This document shows, one piece after another, positions 1 through 7,962 of a DNA stretch of 64,000 nucleotides. The number at the start of each line of letters is the position of its first letter. The first letter of the stretch is position 1. The notes beneath the pieces are model-generated. The model did not search any database and was not told where the DNA came from. It worked only from the letters and a program-made list of their open reading frames with translations. Source of the stretch: Oscillospiraceae bacterium (GTDB lineage Bacteria > Bacillota > Clostridia > Oscillospirales > Oscillospiraceae); assembly GCA_910575815.1 (NCBI GenBank), contig CAJTFN010000005.1, positions 80,023 to 144,022 on the forward strand, read 5' to 3'. The translations under genes and the position numbers were made by a program.

Positions 1-1
1 T

Positions 2-355
2 GCGCAGAACGCAATGCGGGAGAGCTGGGAGAGCACAGTCAAGGCGTGGGAATACGACGCAAAAGAGCACAAGGATGAGGATGAGTGCGAGTGCTGTGAG
101 AGCACGGCGGTTATCCGTGATGACAGCGACGTGGAGAGTTGGCGAATTGAGGAACAGGAGCTGGATGTGCAGATAGCTGTGCGGGTTAAGGGCGGCTTGG
201 TGGAGGAGGTTCACGCCAACGCCGATGTGAGCGTCGAGGTGTACGATCTGGACGTGTCCGACTTTCCTGACGATGGTGAGCAGGACGAGGCCGACAAGAA
301 AGAGGTGGAGCTGGAGGAGCTGGTCAAGTCTCCCGGCTGGCGGAATGTTTGGTGA
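2..355 (+). CDS. Small acidic protein, open at left edge
   Basis: The frame is open to the left edge, so the gene probably starts outside the window; the first internal ATG is at 14 and has no ribosome-binding site. The visible 113 residues are very rich in Asp and Glu with a Cys-rich patch (ECECC near residue 25) and end in a run of acidic residues. No family recognised. It is followed after 11 nt by another small gene in the same direction, as part of a run of small early genes. Confidence 0.55.
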   Translation, partial: AQNAMRESWESTVKAWEYDAKEHKDEDECECCESTAVIRDDSDVESWRIEEQELDVQIAVRVKGGLVEEVHANADVSVEVYDLDVSDFPDDGEQDEADKKEVELEELVKSPGWRNVW

Positions 356-366
356 GGAGGAACAAC

Positions 367-648
367 ATGGAACGGGATAAGAATGAGATCTGGAGTGGCG
401 CTTATAAGGCGCTGACGGTGGGCGATGTGTTACGCATTGACCGACTGAACGCCCGTAACAACTGGGGTATCTCATATGCAACTGCGGAGCGGCTGTTCTC
501 TGAGCACCGGCAAGCCTATAAGTGTGGAGACATTAGGAAAATGGAACAGGTGGAGTATCGGCTGACCGACTGCAATTTTCACAAAGAATGTGCTTTGCTT
601 CGGGCCGGAAAATATAACGAGGCTCTGACGGAGCTTCATCGGAATTAA
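367..648 (+). CDS. Hypothetical protein, 93 aa
   Basis: Unrecognised soluble protein. ATG at 367 is chosen over an upstream GTG-type start because a GAGGAGG site lies 8-14 nt before it. The sequence contains a helical, basic/aromatic segment (AERLFSEHRQAYKCGD). It lies between two other small genes with short gaps, so it is probably co-transcribed. Confidence 0.55.
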   Translation: MERDKNEIWSGAYKALTVGDVLRIDRLNARNNWGISYATAERLFSEHRQAYKCGDIRKMEQVEYRLTDCNFHKECALLRAGKYNEALTELHRN

Positions 649-658
649 GGAGTGTAAA

Positions 659-841
659 ATGCAGATTACCTATGATGTGTCCAAACAGAAGGGTAGCTCT
701 CGCTGGTATCCCCATAAAGTCGAGTCTCCCAAGGTAGCCGCCGGCCCGCTGGCCGACAAGAAAACGGCGCTCCACGCTGCCGCTGACCTCATGGGAGTGA
801 GCTATAAAGAGTACATGGATATGAGGAGGAAGACGCAGTGA
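659..841 (+). CDS. Hypothetical protein, 60 aa
   Basis: Small basic protein preceded by AAGGAG. It overlaps the next gene by four bases (GTGA), typical of translational coupling. No family recognised. Confidence 0.5.
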   Translation: MQITYDVSKQKGSSRWYPHKVESPKVAAGPLADKKTALHAAADLMGVSYKEYMDMRRKTQ

Positions 842-1344
842 AAAAGAAATGGGATTTGCAGAAACGTGTTGACATTGACTCTCTCCGGCTGGGCTATCTG
901 GCCGGAGAGATTTCTACCGCTGATGTGGCGCATCAACTCAACTGTGCCGAGGATGAGGCGTTAGATCGTATTGGTGTAACGGAACTGCGGAGAACGCTGG
1001 CCTACTCCCCAGAGGAGATTGAGGCGATGTATCAGCGAAACGAAAATTTCAATGGAAAGCGGGCTGATTTTGACAAGCTGCGGCTGTTCCAGGAGATCAA
1101 GGCGGGGCTGACCAAGTTTCTTCAACGCTGTGGTGATGTGCGAAAGCTGGAAGAGATTAAGCCCAACCAGTACGAAAAGAACGCTATTCTCTTTTTGGAT
1201 GTGAGTAGTGTAGCTGCGTTTAACAAGGATGAGACGGCTATGCTGACCGCCATTATGAACAAGGCAGATCGGATGGTGGTTAGTACAGTTGGCGGTAGCT
1301 GTACACGGTTTTCTTTCTGTGTAGAAAATTGCTGGACAGAATAA
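838..1344 (+). CDS. Hypothetical protein, 168 aa
   Basis: GTG start overlapping the preceding stop codon, with AGGAGGA about 12 nt upstream. The first 50 residues look like a helix-turn-helix (GYLAGEISTADVAHQLNCAE), which suggests possible nucleic-acid binding; the rest is not recognised. The gene ends just before the first copy of the GGTTAGCA promoter-like module. Confidence 0.5.
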   Translation: MKKKWDLQKRVDIDSLRLGYLAGEISTADVAHQLNCAEDEALDRIGVTELRRTLAYSPEEIEAMYQRNENFNGKRADFDKLRLFQEIKAGLTKFLQRCGDVRKLEEIKPNQYEKNAILFLDVSSVAAFNKDETAMLTAIMNKADRMVVSTVGGSCTRFSFCVENCWTE

Positions 1345-1355
1345 TTTTTCTGAAC

Positions 1356-1387
1356 GGTTAGCAAACGACACATTTTTGCTGTCAAAA
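1356..1387 (+). promoter_or_regulatory. GGTTAGCA-type promoter-like module 1
   Basis: GGTTAGCA at 1356-1363, then 17 nt, then G and TCAAAA at 1382-1387. This is the weakest -10 of the family. It lies directly after the preceding gene, with AGGAGG at about 1391. Confidence 0.45.
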
Positions 1388-1431
1388 GAATAGGAGGCGG
1401 CAAGCCTACTGCAAAAGGAGGTTCAACCGAG

Positions 1432-1647
1432 GTATGCAAGCTGTGCAATGAGCGCCGCTTCTGTGAGGATGTGGACAATCTGGAGCTGTACATCCAAGCA
1501 GTACGCAATGATGACAGTGAGGCCGGAATTAACAACGAGTTTTTGGAGCTGTGCAGGGAGGATGCGCTTGCCCTGGTGGAAGATTTCTACAAGTGGCGTC
1601 AGGAGTTGTTTCCGAAAGTGCTGGCAGTATACGAGAGCAACAAATAA
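1432..1647 (+). CDS. Putative small zinc-binding protein, start unclear
   Basis: This frame encodes a protein-like, acidic sequence beginning VCKLCNERRFC and ending at TAA 1645-1647, whereas overlapping frames give low-complexity translations. The CxxC-x4-C pattern suggests a zinc knuckle. No ATG, GTG or TTG lies in frame at the expected place 8-12 nt after AAAGGAGG; an out-of-frame ATG sits at 1434. Either a non-standard start is used or one base is missing near the start. Confidence 0.4.
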   Translation, partial: VCKLCNERRFCEDVDNLELYIQAVRNDDSEAGINNEFLELCREDALALVEDFYKWRQELFPKVLAVYESNK

Positions 1648-1672
1648 ATTGGAGGAGTAAATTTTTCTTTGT

Positions 1673-1704
1673 GGTTAGCAAAACTGATTTTCTGACTGCT
1701 ATAA
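1673..1704 (+). promoter_or_regulatory. GGTTAGCA-type promoter-like module 2
   Basis: GGTTAGCA at 1673-1680, 17-nt spacer, then G and CTATAA at 1699-1704. It lies 45 nt upstream of the DUF932 gene, far enough for its AGGAGG to be transcribed. Confidence 0.55.
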
Positions 1705-1749
1705 GAATGTACCTGTTCACCACACTACAAAATTTAGGAGGTTTGCAAA

Positions 1750-2685
1750 ATGGCAGCTAATGTTGAAACTATGATGTACGTTCGTGAGAAGCCCTGGCAC
1801 GGTCTGGGCACGATGGTTGAGGAAGCGCCCACCAGCGCCGACGCTCTGCGGCTGGCTGGTCTGGACTGGACTGTGGACAAGAAGAACATCCAGGTCTGTG
1901 GTGGGGCGAAGATCGTCAACTACAAGGCCAATGTGCGGAGCAGTGACGGCGCTGTGCTGGGTGTCGTGACCGACCGCTATCGTATTGTTCAGAATGCGGA
2001 GGCATTCGCCTTTACGGACTCCCTGATTGACGGTGAGGTTCACTACGAGACGGCGGGCAGTTTGCAGGGTGGCAAGAAGATCTGGCTGCTGGCGAAGCTG
2101 CCGGAGACGGAGATTGTGGGAGACAAGACGGAGCCTTACCTGTGCTTCACCAACACCCATGACGGGAGCGGCGCTATTAGGGTCTGTATGACACCTATTC
2201 GGGTGGTCTGCAACAACACACTCAACTTCGCGCTGAACAGTGCGAAACGCGCTTGGGCTGTCCGTCACACTGGTGACATTCAGGCCAAGCTCCATGAGGC
2301 GCGAGTCTGTTTGGACATGGCGAATAAGTACATGGACGGGCTGGGTGAGTATGCCGATCAGATGGCGAACACCACCGTCACCGACGAGCGGATCAAGGCC
2401 ATTCTGGACGAGATGTTCCCCGTGACGGAAGATATGAGCGACCGCGAGAAGCGGAACGCCAAAAAGGTCAAGGACGAGTACATGGTCTGCTACTTCGCTC
2501 CTGACATCGCCAAGTTCATGGGGACTGCATGGGGAGCACTGAATGCCATGAGCGATATGGTCAGCCACAACGCACCGCGCCGCCAGACGGCCAACTATCG
2601 GGAGAACAACTGGGGCCGTATCATGGATGGTCACGCTATGATGGACAAGATGGCCTCTCTGTTGGCAGGGGTGGGCACAAAGTAA
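1750..2685 (+). CDS. DUF932 phage/plasmid-like protein
   Basis: The 311-aa protein resembles the DUF932 (TIGR03299) family common on phages and plasmids. Recognisable stretches are the N-terminal REKPWHGLGTMVEEAPT, the YRIVQNAEAF segment, and CMTPIRVVCNNTLNFAL in the middle. The function of the family is not established. The ATG has a good site (TTAGGAGG, 8 nt away). It has its own promoter-like module upstream and a strong hairpin terminator downstream, so it is a single-gene transcription unit. Confidence 0.85.
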   Translation: MAANVETMMYVREKPWHGLGTMVEEAPTSADALRLAGLDWTVDKKNIQVCGGAKIVNYKANVRSSDGAVLGVVTDRYRIVQNAEAFAFTDSLIDGEVHYETAGSLQGGKKIWLLAKLPETEIVGDKTEPYLCFTNTHDGSGAIRVCMTPIRVVCNNTLNFALNSAKRAWAVRHTGDIQAKLHEARVCLDMANKYMDGLGEYADQMANTTVTDERIKAILDEMFPVTEDMSDREKRNAKKVKDEYMVCYFAPDIAKFMGTAWGALNAMSDMVSHNAPRRQTANYRENNWGRIMDGHAMMDKMASLLAGVGTK

Positions 2686-2691
2686 AATAAA

Positions 2692-2730
2692 ACAGGCGAG
2701 GCAGATTTTCTCCACCTCGCCTGTAATTTT
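2692..2730 (+). terminator. Rho-independent terminator after the DUF932 gene
   Basis: A 10-bp perfect stem (ACAGGCGAGG with CCTCGCCTGT, 2692-2701 and 2715-2724) is followed by AATTTTT. The next promoter-like module starts immediately after the T run. Confidence 0.8.
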
Positions 2731-2731
2731 T

Positions 2732-2767
2732 GGTTAGCAAGATTTTAGAACGATTCGTAAATATAAT
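2732..2767 (+). promoter_or_regulatory. GGTTAGCA-type promoter-like module 3
   Basis: GGTTAGCA at 2732-2739; with the family spacing the -10 is TAAATA at 2758-2763, and a consensus TATAAT overlaps at 2762-2767. It starts directly behind the terminator, about 85 nt before the next gene. Confidence 0.6.
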
Positions 2768-2851
2768 AGGAGCCTGCACCCTTGCAAATGAGTTGGATGT
2801 TTGATACAATGAGGCTGTCCTATCGGCTATACGGGGAGGAAGGACGGCAGA

Positions 2852-3070
2852 ATGAGCGGTAAAAAGATTTTCTTCTTCTGTATGACTGTGTGCCACCGCC
2901 GTACCGATGAGCATATCGGGAAACGTTGCGGTGTGGTGTTGGCCGACAGCCAGGAGGAAGCGGAGCACACCGCCTGGGATAAGTACGGCAACGACGCCAC
3001 CTGCCAGTTGTGGGTGGAGGAGGTGACGGACAACAGCTACGACTTCACTGTTTACAGAAGTGAAATTTAG
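2852..3070 (+). CDS. Hypothetical protein, 72 aa
   Basis: Starts MSGKKIFFFCMTVCHRR after GGGGAGGA. The small mixed sequence contains an acidic EEAEHTAWDKYGN segment. No family recognised. The next gene follows after 13 nt, so the two are likely one operon. Confidence 0.55.
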   Translation: MSGKKIFFFCMTVCHRRTDEHIGKRCGVVLADSQEEAEHTAWDKYGNDATCQLWVEEVTDNSYDFTVYRSEI

Positions 3071-3083
3071 GAGGATACAACTG

Positions 3084-3323
3084 ATGATTTATTATAACAC
3101 CATTTCCGACATCAAGAGCGCAATCCTGGAGCCGTTCAGAATGTGTGGGCGGTTCGTGGATGACTTCGAGGTAACAGTCGGCAGTAACGATGAGAGCGAC
3201 TGCATGGAAAAGCTGGGCGAGCTGACGGAGCAGCACGGTGAGCTGGTCTGGTACTCCGGCTATGTCGATGAGGACTATGCGAATGGTGAGTATATCGGAC
3301 GTGAGAACTTCAAGTACGACTAA
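3084..3323 (+). CDS. Hypothetical acidic protein, 79 aa
   Basis: ATG at 3084 is chosen because AGGAGG lies 8 nt upstream. The product is acidic and begins MIYYNTISDIKSAI. Unrecognised. A terminator hairpin follows within 12 nt. Confidence 0.55.
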   Translation: MIYYNTISDIKSAILEPFRMCGRFVDDFEVTVGSNDESDCMEKLGELTEQHGELVWYSGYVDEDYANGEYIGRENFKYD

Positions 3324-3334
3324 CAAAAAGTTTT

Positions 3335-3366
3335 GGGGAGAGGTTAGCAGACCTCTCCCCTTTTTC
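3335..3366 (+). terminator. Terminator with a promoter -35 in its loop
   Basis: A 10-bp perfect stem (GGGGAGAGGT with ACCTCTCCCC) with loop TAGCAG is followed by TTTTT. The GGTTAGCA of the next module spans the 5' stem and loop, so terminator and promoter-like element share bases. Confidence 0.8.
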
Positions 3367-3374
3367 TGTAATAG
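3342..3374 (+). promoter_or_regulatory. GGTTAGCA-type promoter-like module 4
   Basis: GGTTAGCA at 3342-3349 and TG-TAATAG ending at 3374; the spacer is one nt longer than in most copies. A start site about 7 nt downstream would fall inside the GGGAGG of the next gene, which is a caution against a simple promoter reading. Confidence 0.5.
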
Positions 3375-3393
3375 TAATGGGAGGAGTGGTCAT

Positions 3394-3633
3394 ATGACAG
3401 AAATCAATACTTGGATGGCGGGAGGATACAAAGTCCGTGCATTTGACTGGATTGACGGGAAGAACATCTATCTCCACATTGAGTATTACCATCCTGGCGC
3501 GTCACTTTCCAGGCCACCGGCACGGGAAAAGAGTTTCTTGCTTCCTTTATCGGAAGAACCGAAAATTAAAAACTTTTTGCACAGTGTTGTAATTGGTCTG
3601 ATGGAAATGCCAGATGTACAAACCGTAAAGTAG
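3394..3633 (+). CDS. Hypothetical protein, 79 aa
   Basis: Begins MTEINTWMAGGYKVRAFDW with GGGAGGAG upstream. Short mixed alpha/beta composition, no family recognised. It sits alone between two promoter-like modules. Confidence 0.5.
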   Translation: MTEINTWMAGGYKVRAFDWIDGKNIYLHIEYYHPGASLSRPPAREKSFLLPLSEEPKIKNFLHSVVIGLMEMPDVQTVK

Positions 3634-3637
3634 CAAA

Positions 3638-3669
3638 GGTTAGCAAACAATGGTTTCATTCAGTTATAT
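3638..3669 (+). promoter_or_regulatory. GGTTAGCA-type promoter-like module 5
   Basis: GGTTAGCA at 3638-3645, 17 nt, then G and TTATAT at 3664-3669. It lies 75 nt upstream of the next start codon, and one copy of the AACRAAYAAAATCA repeat sits between them. Confidence 0.55.
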
Positions 3670-3716
3670 AGAATGGGTGCCGTAAGCACGAAGCACCTAA
3701 CAAGCCTTATCATAGC

Positions 3717-3730
3717 GACAAACAAAATCA
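3717..3730 (+). repeat. AACRAAYAAAATCA repeat, copy 1
   Basis: Variant GACAAACAAAATCA, followed directly by AGGAGG and an ATG 13 nt downstream. Confidence 0.75.
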
Positions 3731-3743
3731 AGGAGGCGGCGAT

Positions 3744-3860
3744 ATGGAGATTCTGATAGGCGTGATTATCACGGCAGTCAAACTGATTTGCGAGGCTTTC
3801 CAAGAAAAAGAGGCTAACAGGTACGCCGATATGGTGGTGCGACGCTACAAGGAGGAGTGA
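3744..3860 (+). CDS. Small amphipathic protein, 38 aa
   Basis: ATG with AAGGAGG 8 nt upstream. The first 16 residues (MEILIGVIITAVKLIC) are hydrophobic and could insert in a membrane; the tail is charged. The gene ends in a GGAGGAG run that serves as ribosome site for the next gene. Too short for family assignment. Confidence 0.5.
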   Translation: MEILIGVIITAVKLICEAFQEKEANRYADMVVRRYKEE

Positions 3861-3866
3861 GTTCTA

Positions 3867-4577
3867 TTGGAATATGTAATTCGACACTGCGAGTCTGGGA
3901 AATATCTCAGTCTTGTAAAGCTACGGAATGAGGCTGTGTGGGTTGATCTGGATAAAGCTCATCGTTTTAGCGACCGACAGAAAGTGGATAACTTCATGCG
4001 TATGAATTTCAATAATGCGGTCAAGGGGCAGATCAGAAAGTCGGAGGTGGAGATTCTTCCTTGTGATACAGCACATATGCCTTTCGATAGTTCAGGTACT
4101 CTTAGGGCTGAAATTACCGAGGAACAGGCCAATGTGTATCTGGATACGCTACCCGATATGATCGGACAGATGTACGAAACAGGACGCATTATGCGGGTAC
4201 TTCTCTCCTACTATTCAGATCAAGTCCGTGTAGCGGACAAAGCGCAGGAGGATATGCTTCACAAGATCGAGTTCACTAACGCCAATGTAGTGGACGGGTT
4301 CAAACTCTACAAGGCATTGCAGGAAATTCGTCAGCGCCGCCGTCAGTGCAAGGATGTCTGCGATATGCTTGGAACTATTCATCGTTCTGGCACGGTATCC
4401 AGTTTGATGAACCTGCAGAATGAGATGACAAAATACCATGAGCATTTGGAAACACGGACATATACGCCGCGCATTCTGGAGGAGCTTTTTAACACCATTA
4501 CCTCCGCTAATCTGGACAAGGTGTTAAGTGGAGTACAAAACATTGAAAGTGAGGAGAATTTAGATGAGTCTGCTTAA
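3867..4577 (+). CDS. Hypothetical protein, 236 aa, helical
   Basis: A TTG start is used because AAGGAGGAG lies 8 nt before it and no ATG is near. The protein is largely helical and charged; residues 120-190 have coiled-coil character (ALQEIRQRRRQCKDVCDML). Unrecognised. Its end overlaps the next start by 14 nt, indicating coupling. Confidence 0.55.
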   Translation: MEYVIRHCESGKYLSLVKLRNEAVWVDLDKAHRFSDRQKVDNFMRMNFNNAVKGQIRKSEVEILPCDTAHMPFDSSGTLRAEITEEQANVYLDTLPDMIGQMYETGRIMRVLLSYYSDQVRVADKAQEDMLHKIEFTNANVVDGFKLYKALQEIRQRRRQCKDVCDMLGTIHRSGTVSSLMNLQNEMTKYHEHLETRTYTPRILEELFNTITSANLDKVLSGVQNIESEENLDESA

Positions 4578-5517
4578 TAAGTTCGCGTCCGTGGAGATCA
4601 AGGCGGATAACAGAATTTCTGAGGAGGACAAGGCGTTTTGTCTGCGACACCAGGATGCGTTTGACAAATCTGGGCCGGCACTCCAAAAAATTGCGAATGT
4701 CATATCCGACACGAGATATGAGCAGCGGCAGATCCTTGGGAACGATAGTTATGGAACATACATCACTTGTAACAGCTTTAAGTGTGATGATGAGCACATC
4801 TACGAGATGATGCAAAAACGAAATAAGCGATTTATTAAGGCAATCGTGGACTACTTTAGCCGGAAATATACCGTGGAGCTGGATAGCTCAATAATTCTGG
4901 AACATCTTATCCCTACCCCACCAAAAGAACCGCAGCTGCCTTGGGGTGGATATCGTGAGATGAGTGATGAGCAAATCGACCAGTTTAAGGAACAGATGGA
5001 GGTCTACCATCAGGAAGAAAGCAAGTATAGCGAGGCTATGAGAACGCTCCCCCTTCGTTATGAACAGATCGTGGATGAGATTTTCGTCCAGCTGGGAGGT
5101 TTCTCTTTCCAGGAGCAGGCTATGAACGAGTTCCTGGAGCGCACATGGAATTGCTGTCACCAGAACTGGGACGGGAAAGAAAAGTTTGAAATCAAGAACG
5201 ACACGCTTCGGCTGACCAGTGGTTGGTGTTACTGTGATGACCAGTGGAGCTGGGGGCCGGAGTGGAAGCCTAACGAGAATCTTCATACCTTACTGGATGC
5301 GTTGGCGTGGTATCAGTGTGGACGCATGGGTGAAGCCGCGCTGTGGTTTCCTGAGTTGTGCAAATACACGACCAAGGTAAATGAGTTCGACACTTGTAAT
5401 ATGAGCAAGGTCAAATTTATCAAACTGTTCAAAAATGGTCGTGTAGATATCAAATTCAGAAGCGCCGCCTATGTCCAGGAGTTTGTGGAGCAGTGCATGA
5501 GGAGGAGATCTGTATGA
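4564..5517 (+). CDS. Hypothetical protein, 317 aa
   Basis: Begins MSLLNKFASVEIKADNR with GAGGAG upstream inside the previous gene. The central region is Trp-rich (CYCDDQWSWGPEWKP). No domain recognised. It overlaps the next gene by four bases (ATGA), so genes from 3867 to 6432 appear to form one operon. Confidence 0.55.
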   Translation: MSLLNKFASVEIKADNRISEEDKAFCLRHQDAFDKSGPALQKIANVISDTRYEQRQILGNDSYGTYITCNSFKCDDEHIYEMMQKRNKRFIKAIVDYFSRKYTVELDSSIILEHLIPTPPKEPQLPWGGYREMSDEQIDQFKEQMEVYHQEESKYSEAMRTLPLRYEQIVDEIFVQLGGFSFQEQAMNEFLERTWNCCHQNWDGKEKFEIKNDTLRLTSGWCYCDDQWSWGPEWKPNENLHTLLDALAWYQCGRMGEAALWFPELCKYTTKVNEFDTCNMSKVKFIKLFKNGRVDIKFRSAAYVQEFVEQCMRRRSV

Positions 5518-6065
5518 CAAAGAAGCAAATTGCGGCACTGAGCAATATTATTGCCAATGAAAATGCACGCCTTGAGGAGCGAAAGTCGGCAGTAAAACCC
5601 GGCATTCATGCCGCATGGGATAAGTGGATCGTTACCGATGGGATCTCGGCAGTGCTGCTTGCCGAAAAGCCGGATGGGTTGCCGGAGGGCGAGGAGATGC
5701 GGAAGATTTATGAGATGGTGGAGCGGGAGGTCAAGCGTGGAGATTCTGTGCTGGCCTGTACCGCTACTGTGGAAAAAATCAAAGAATGGAAAGCTCTGGT
5801 AAAGCCGTGGAAACAGGGCAAGGACAGCAAGACCGGCGCAACGCCGGTGGAGATCACCGCCCGTATGGAGGATGGACGTGCCGTGACTGGATACTACAAT
5901 CCTTGGTATCTGGTAAATGTCGTGGAGGCTGTGGGCACGAACGCCTTGGTTTACATTGGGTATAGCGTTCAGTTTAGCAAGTTTCCCTCTCTGTTCGTGT
6001 ACCCAAAGGACTGGATGGAGCATAACCCAGATAGGATTGGGTTCCTACTTTCGATTCGGCAATAA
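5514..6065 (+). CDS. Hypothetical protein, 183 aa
   Basis: ATG at 5514 overlaps the previous stop and has GAGGAGGAG about 8 nt upstream. The Lys/Glu-rich N-terminal half is followed by a compact C-terminal part (ITARMEDGRAVTGYYNPW). Not recognised. Confidence 0.55.
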   Translation: MTKKQIAALSNIIANENARLEERKSAVKPGIHAAWDKWIVTDGISAVLLAEKPDGLPEGEEMRKIYEMVEREVKRGDSVLACTATVEKIKEWKALVKPWKQGKDSKTGATPVEITARMEDGRAVTGYYNPWYLVNVVEAVGTNALVYIGYSVQFSKFPSLFVYPKDWMEHNPDRIGFLLSIRQ

Positions 6066-6078
6066 TGGAGGTTTTATC

Positions 6079-6432
6079 ATGACACGACGGCAGATTTACT
6101 TTTACTCCCCGCAAAGTGGCAAATATTATGTCTCTGAGGAAATCAATGGTGACAAGACCGAGTTGGAACGGATGGGATCAAGCGACTACTGTGAAAACAC
6201 CTGGGAGGAAATTCTGGACAGCTTGAAAAATGTCGCTGGGATGGGAGATTTTCTTCAGGCACTGGCCCGACTTAACGGGATATACCATTCTTCCCTCGGA
6301 TTCGACCGTCCGCCTACCAGATTGCGGATTGCTCATACCCATGCGGAGGTAGGCATGAAAGATCAGACCTATGGGATTACGGAGGGAACGCTTGGGATTT
6401 TTCTGGACGAGGAACTTTCTATCTGGAAATAG
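6079..6432 (+). CDS. Hypothetical protein, 117 aa
   Basis: ATG at 6079 with TGGAGG 9 nt upstream. Begins MTRRQIYFYSPQSGKYY. Unrecognised. Its stop codon is immediately followed by a promoter-like module, so it is probably the last gene of the 3.9-6.4 kb operon. Confidence 0.55.
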   Translation: MTRRQIYFYSPQSGKYYVSEEINGDKTELERMGSSDYCENTWEEILDSLKNVAGMGDFLQALARLNGIYHSSLGFDRPPTRLRIAHTHAEVGMKDQTYGITEGTLGIFLDEELSIWK

Positions 6433-6463
6433 GTTAGCAAACTCCGTTTTCTGCCTGTAAATA
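6432..6463 (+). promoter_or_regulatory. GGTTAGCA-type promoter-like module 6
   Basis: GGTTAGCA at 6432-6439 overlaps the previous stop codon; 17 nt, then G and TAAATA at 6458-6463. The TTG start of the next gene is 26 nt further. Confidence 0.55.
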
Positions 6464-6488
6464 GGAATAAGAATTGGAGGTGTTTATT

Positions 6489-7346
6489 TTGAAACGGTTC
6501 ACAATTATGGCGGAAGACGGTACGTTTCTGAAGCTATATTACCCCACTATGGAGGTGGCTCAGGAGCATTATCCGAACGCCAAAATCTCCGAGTGTCACG
6601 ATCAATCCCATATAGAGTACATCAACAAAATGCTTGCCAGCGCGGATGAGCACAAGACGATGGAACGTAAAGGTTCCATCGTCCATGTGCTACGGTTCAA
6701 TACATCGGTTGGAACGTGCATTGCTACGCTGCATCAGGACGCCAGCGATGGTGTATGGTACGACTTCTGTAAGTACCAACTATGGAAAAACGGGGCGCTT
6801 GTTGTGCCGGTCACATTCACATTGACCACTCCCGATAACTTCTGTAAAGAGTTCATTTTCCCAACATCGGAGTATACAGTGCTTTGCTCTGGCAAGAAGG
6901 TACAAAAGCCGCAGGAACTGAAAGGGATACGGAAATTTGCATCTGTTCCTTTCGATGGGAAAAGCCAGTGTCAACTGTTTTTAAGTGGTGACGATCTTTA
7001 CATTAACCACAGTGACTATTTCAGTCAGATGTGGAGGCCACCAGCGGATGATATTGGGAAGCCAACGTCGTACTACATGAAGAAATATTTTGGCGTTCTA
7101 AGACCGGAAAAGTTCATCTATGCGGATTCTTGGGGTGCTATTGTAATAAGGAATAGAGCGTGGTTGCAGATCACTAATTTTGTTCAGTTGGTAAAGCATC
7201 TGAACAGCACCCAAGTTGCTACTACGGTCTGGCCTATGATTCGGCAGTATCACCATTGGGCCACTGAAGAGTATAATCTGGAGTGGGAGCGCTTTTTAGA
7301 GGCAGTTGCAAAGGTCACTCAAAAATATACCAGTGAGATTGGTTAG
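6489..7346 (+). CDS. Hypothetical protein, 285 aa
   Basis: The TTG at 6489 is preferred because TGGAGG lies 8 nt before it; a longer frame starts at 6474, inside the ribosome site. The sequence begins MKRFTIMAEDGTFLKLYYPT. Mixed composition, no domain recognised, single transcription unit flanked by promoter-like modules. Confidence 0.55.
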   Translation: MKRFTIMAEDGTFLKLYYPTMEVAQEHYPNAKISECHDQSHIEYINKMLASADEHKTMERKGSIVHVLRFNTSVGTCIATLHQDASDGVWYDFCKYQLWKNGALVVPVTFTLTTPDNFCKEFIFPTSEYTVLCSGKKVQKPQELKGIRKFASVPFDGKSQCQLFLSGDDLYINHSDYFSQMWRPPADDIGKPTSYYMKKYFGVLRPEKFIYADSWGAIVIRNRAWLQITNFVQLVKHLNSTQVATTVWPMIRQYHHWATEEYNLEWERFLEAVAKVTQKYTSEIG

Positions 7347-7372
7347 CAAAGTTCCGCTTTGCTTTGTATTAA
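7341..7372 (+). promoter_or_regulatory. GGTTAGCA-type promoter-like module 7
   Basis: GGTTAGCA at 7341-7348, 17 nt, then G and TATTAA at 7367-7372. A hairpin (AGCAAAG with CTTTGCT) spans the spacer. The expected start site would cut into the TGGAGG of the next gene. Confidence 0.5.
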
Positions 7373-7388
7373 AAATGGAGGTATTGAT

Positions 7389-7634
7389 ATGAATGTTCAG
7401 CTTACTCTTATCTATATCCGGAACGGGCATGAGACTATTTTCCCTGTTAAGGATATTGACCAGGCCGTGCGTCTTGCGGACGCTATCGCAGACAGTGATT
7501 TACTTAACGACGATGTGGATTACAATATGTTCGATGTGTGCCAATATCGCAATGGGCAGGTAGGAGATTCTTGGGAGAACGAGGAGGGTGACGATTTTGA
7601 GGCATATTGGAAATTATGCCGAGATGATGCCTGA
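7389..7634 (+). CDS. Hypothetical acidic protein, 81 aa
   Basis: ATG at 7389 with TGGAGG 8 nt upstream. Acidic (WENEEGDDFEAYWK near the end). Unrecognised. Confidence 0.5.
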   Translation: MNVQLTLIYIRNGHETIFPVKDIDQAVRLADAIADSDLLNDDVDYNMFDVCQYRNGQVGDSWENEEGDDFEAYWKLCRDDA

Positions 7635-7672
7635 AAAGACAGACAAAACAGTCCTTTTATGGAGGTGTTAGC

Positions 7673-7948
7673 GTGAAACTTAAAGAGTTTTCTGAAAAGT
7701 CTGTCAAGGCAGCGGAAGCTGCCAATACACTTGGTTTTGACTGTATTGAAAAATATGCAGTTGATAAATGTGGAGGCAGGATAAGTGTTCCTCACGTTAG
7801 GATGATGAATGTTAAAACCTCATGCGAGTTGGACTCCAAATTCTTCCCTGAGCTTGAAGTCGGGGATAAAATTAGTATTCTCTATATCATCCACTTCCGT
7901 GAGTGCAACAAGTTATATAAAGAACGCGGAATGTATCAGGACGAATAA
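7673..7948 (+). CDS. Hypothetical protein, 91 aa
   Basis: GTG start with TGGAGG 8 nt upstream. A short possible OB/SH3-like beta region (FFPELEVGDKISILYI) follows a helical N-terminus. No family recognised; co-transcribed with the gene before it. Confidence 0.5.
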   Translation: MKLKEFSEKSVKAAEAANTLGFDCIEKYAVDKCGGRISVPHVRMMNVKTSCELDSKFFPELEVGDKISILYIIHFRECNKLYKERGMYQDE

Positions 7949-7962
7949 AATTACTCTTTCAT

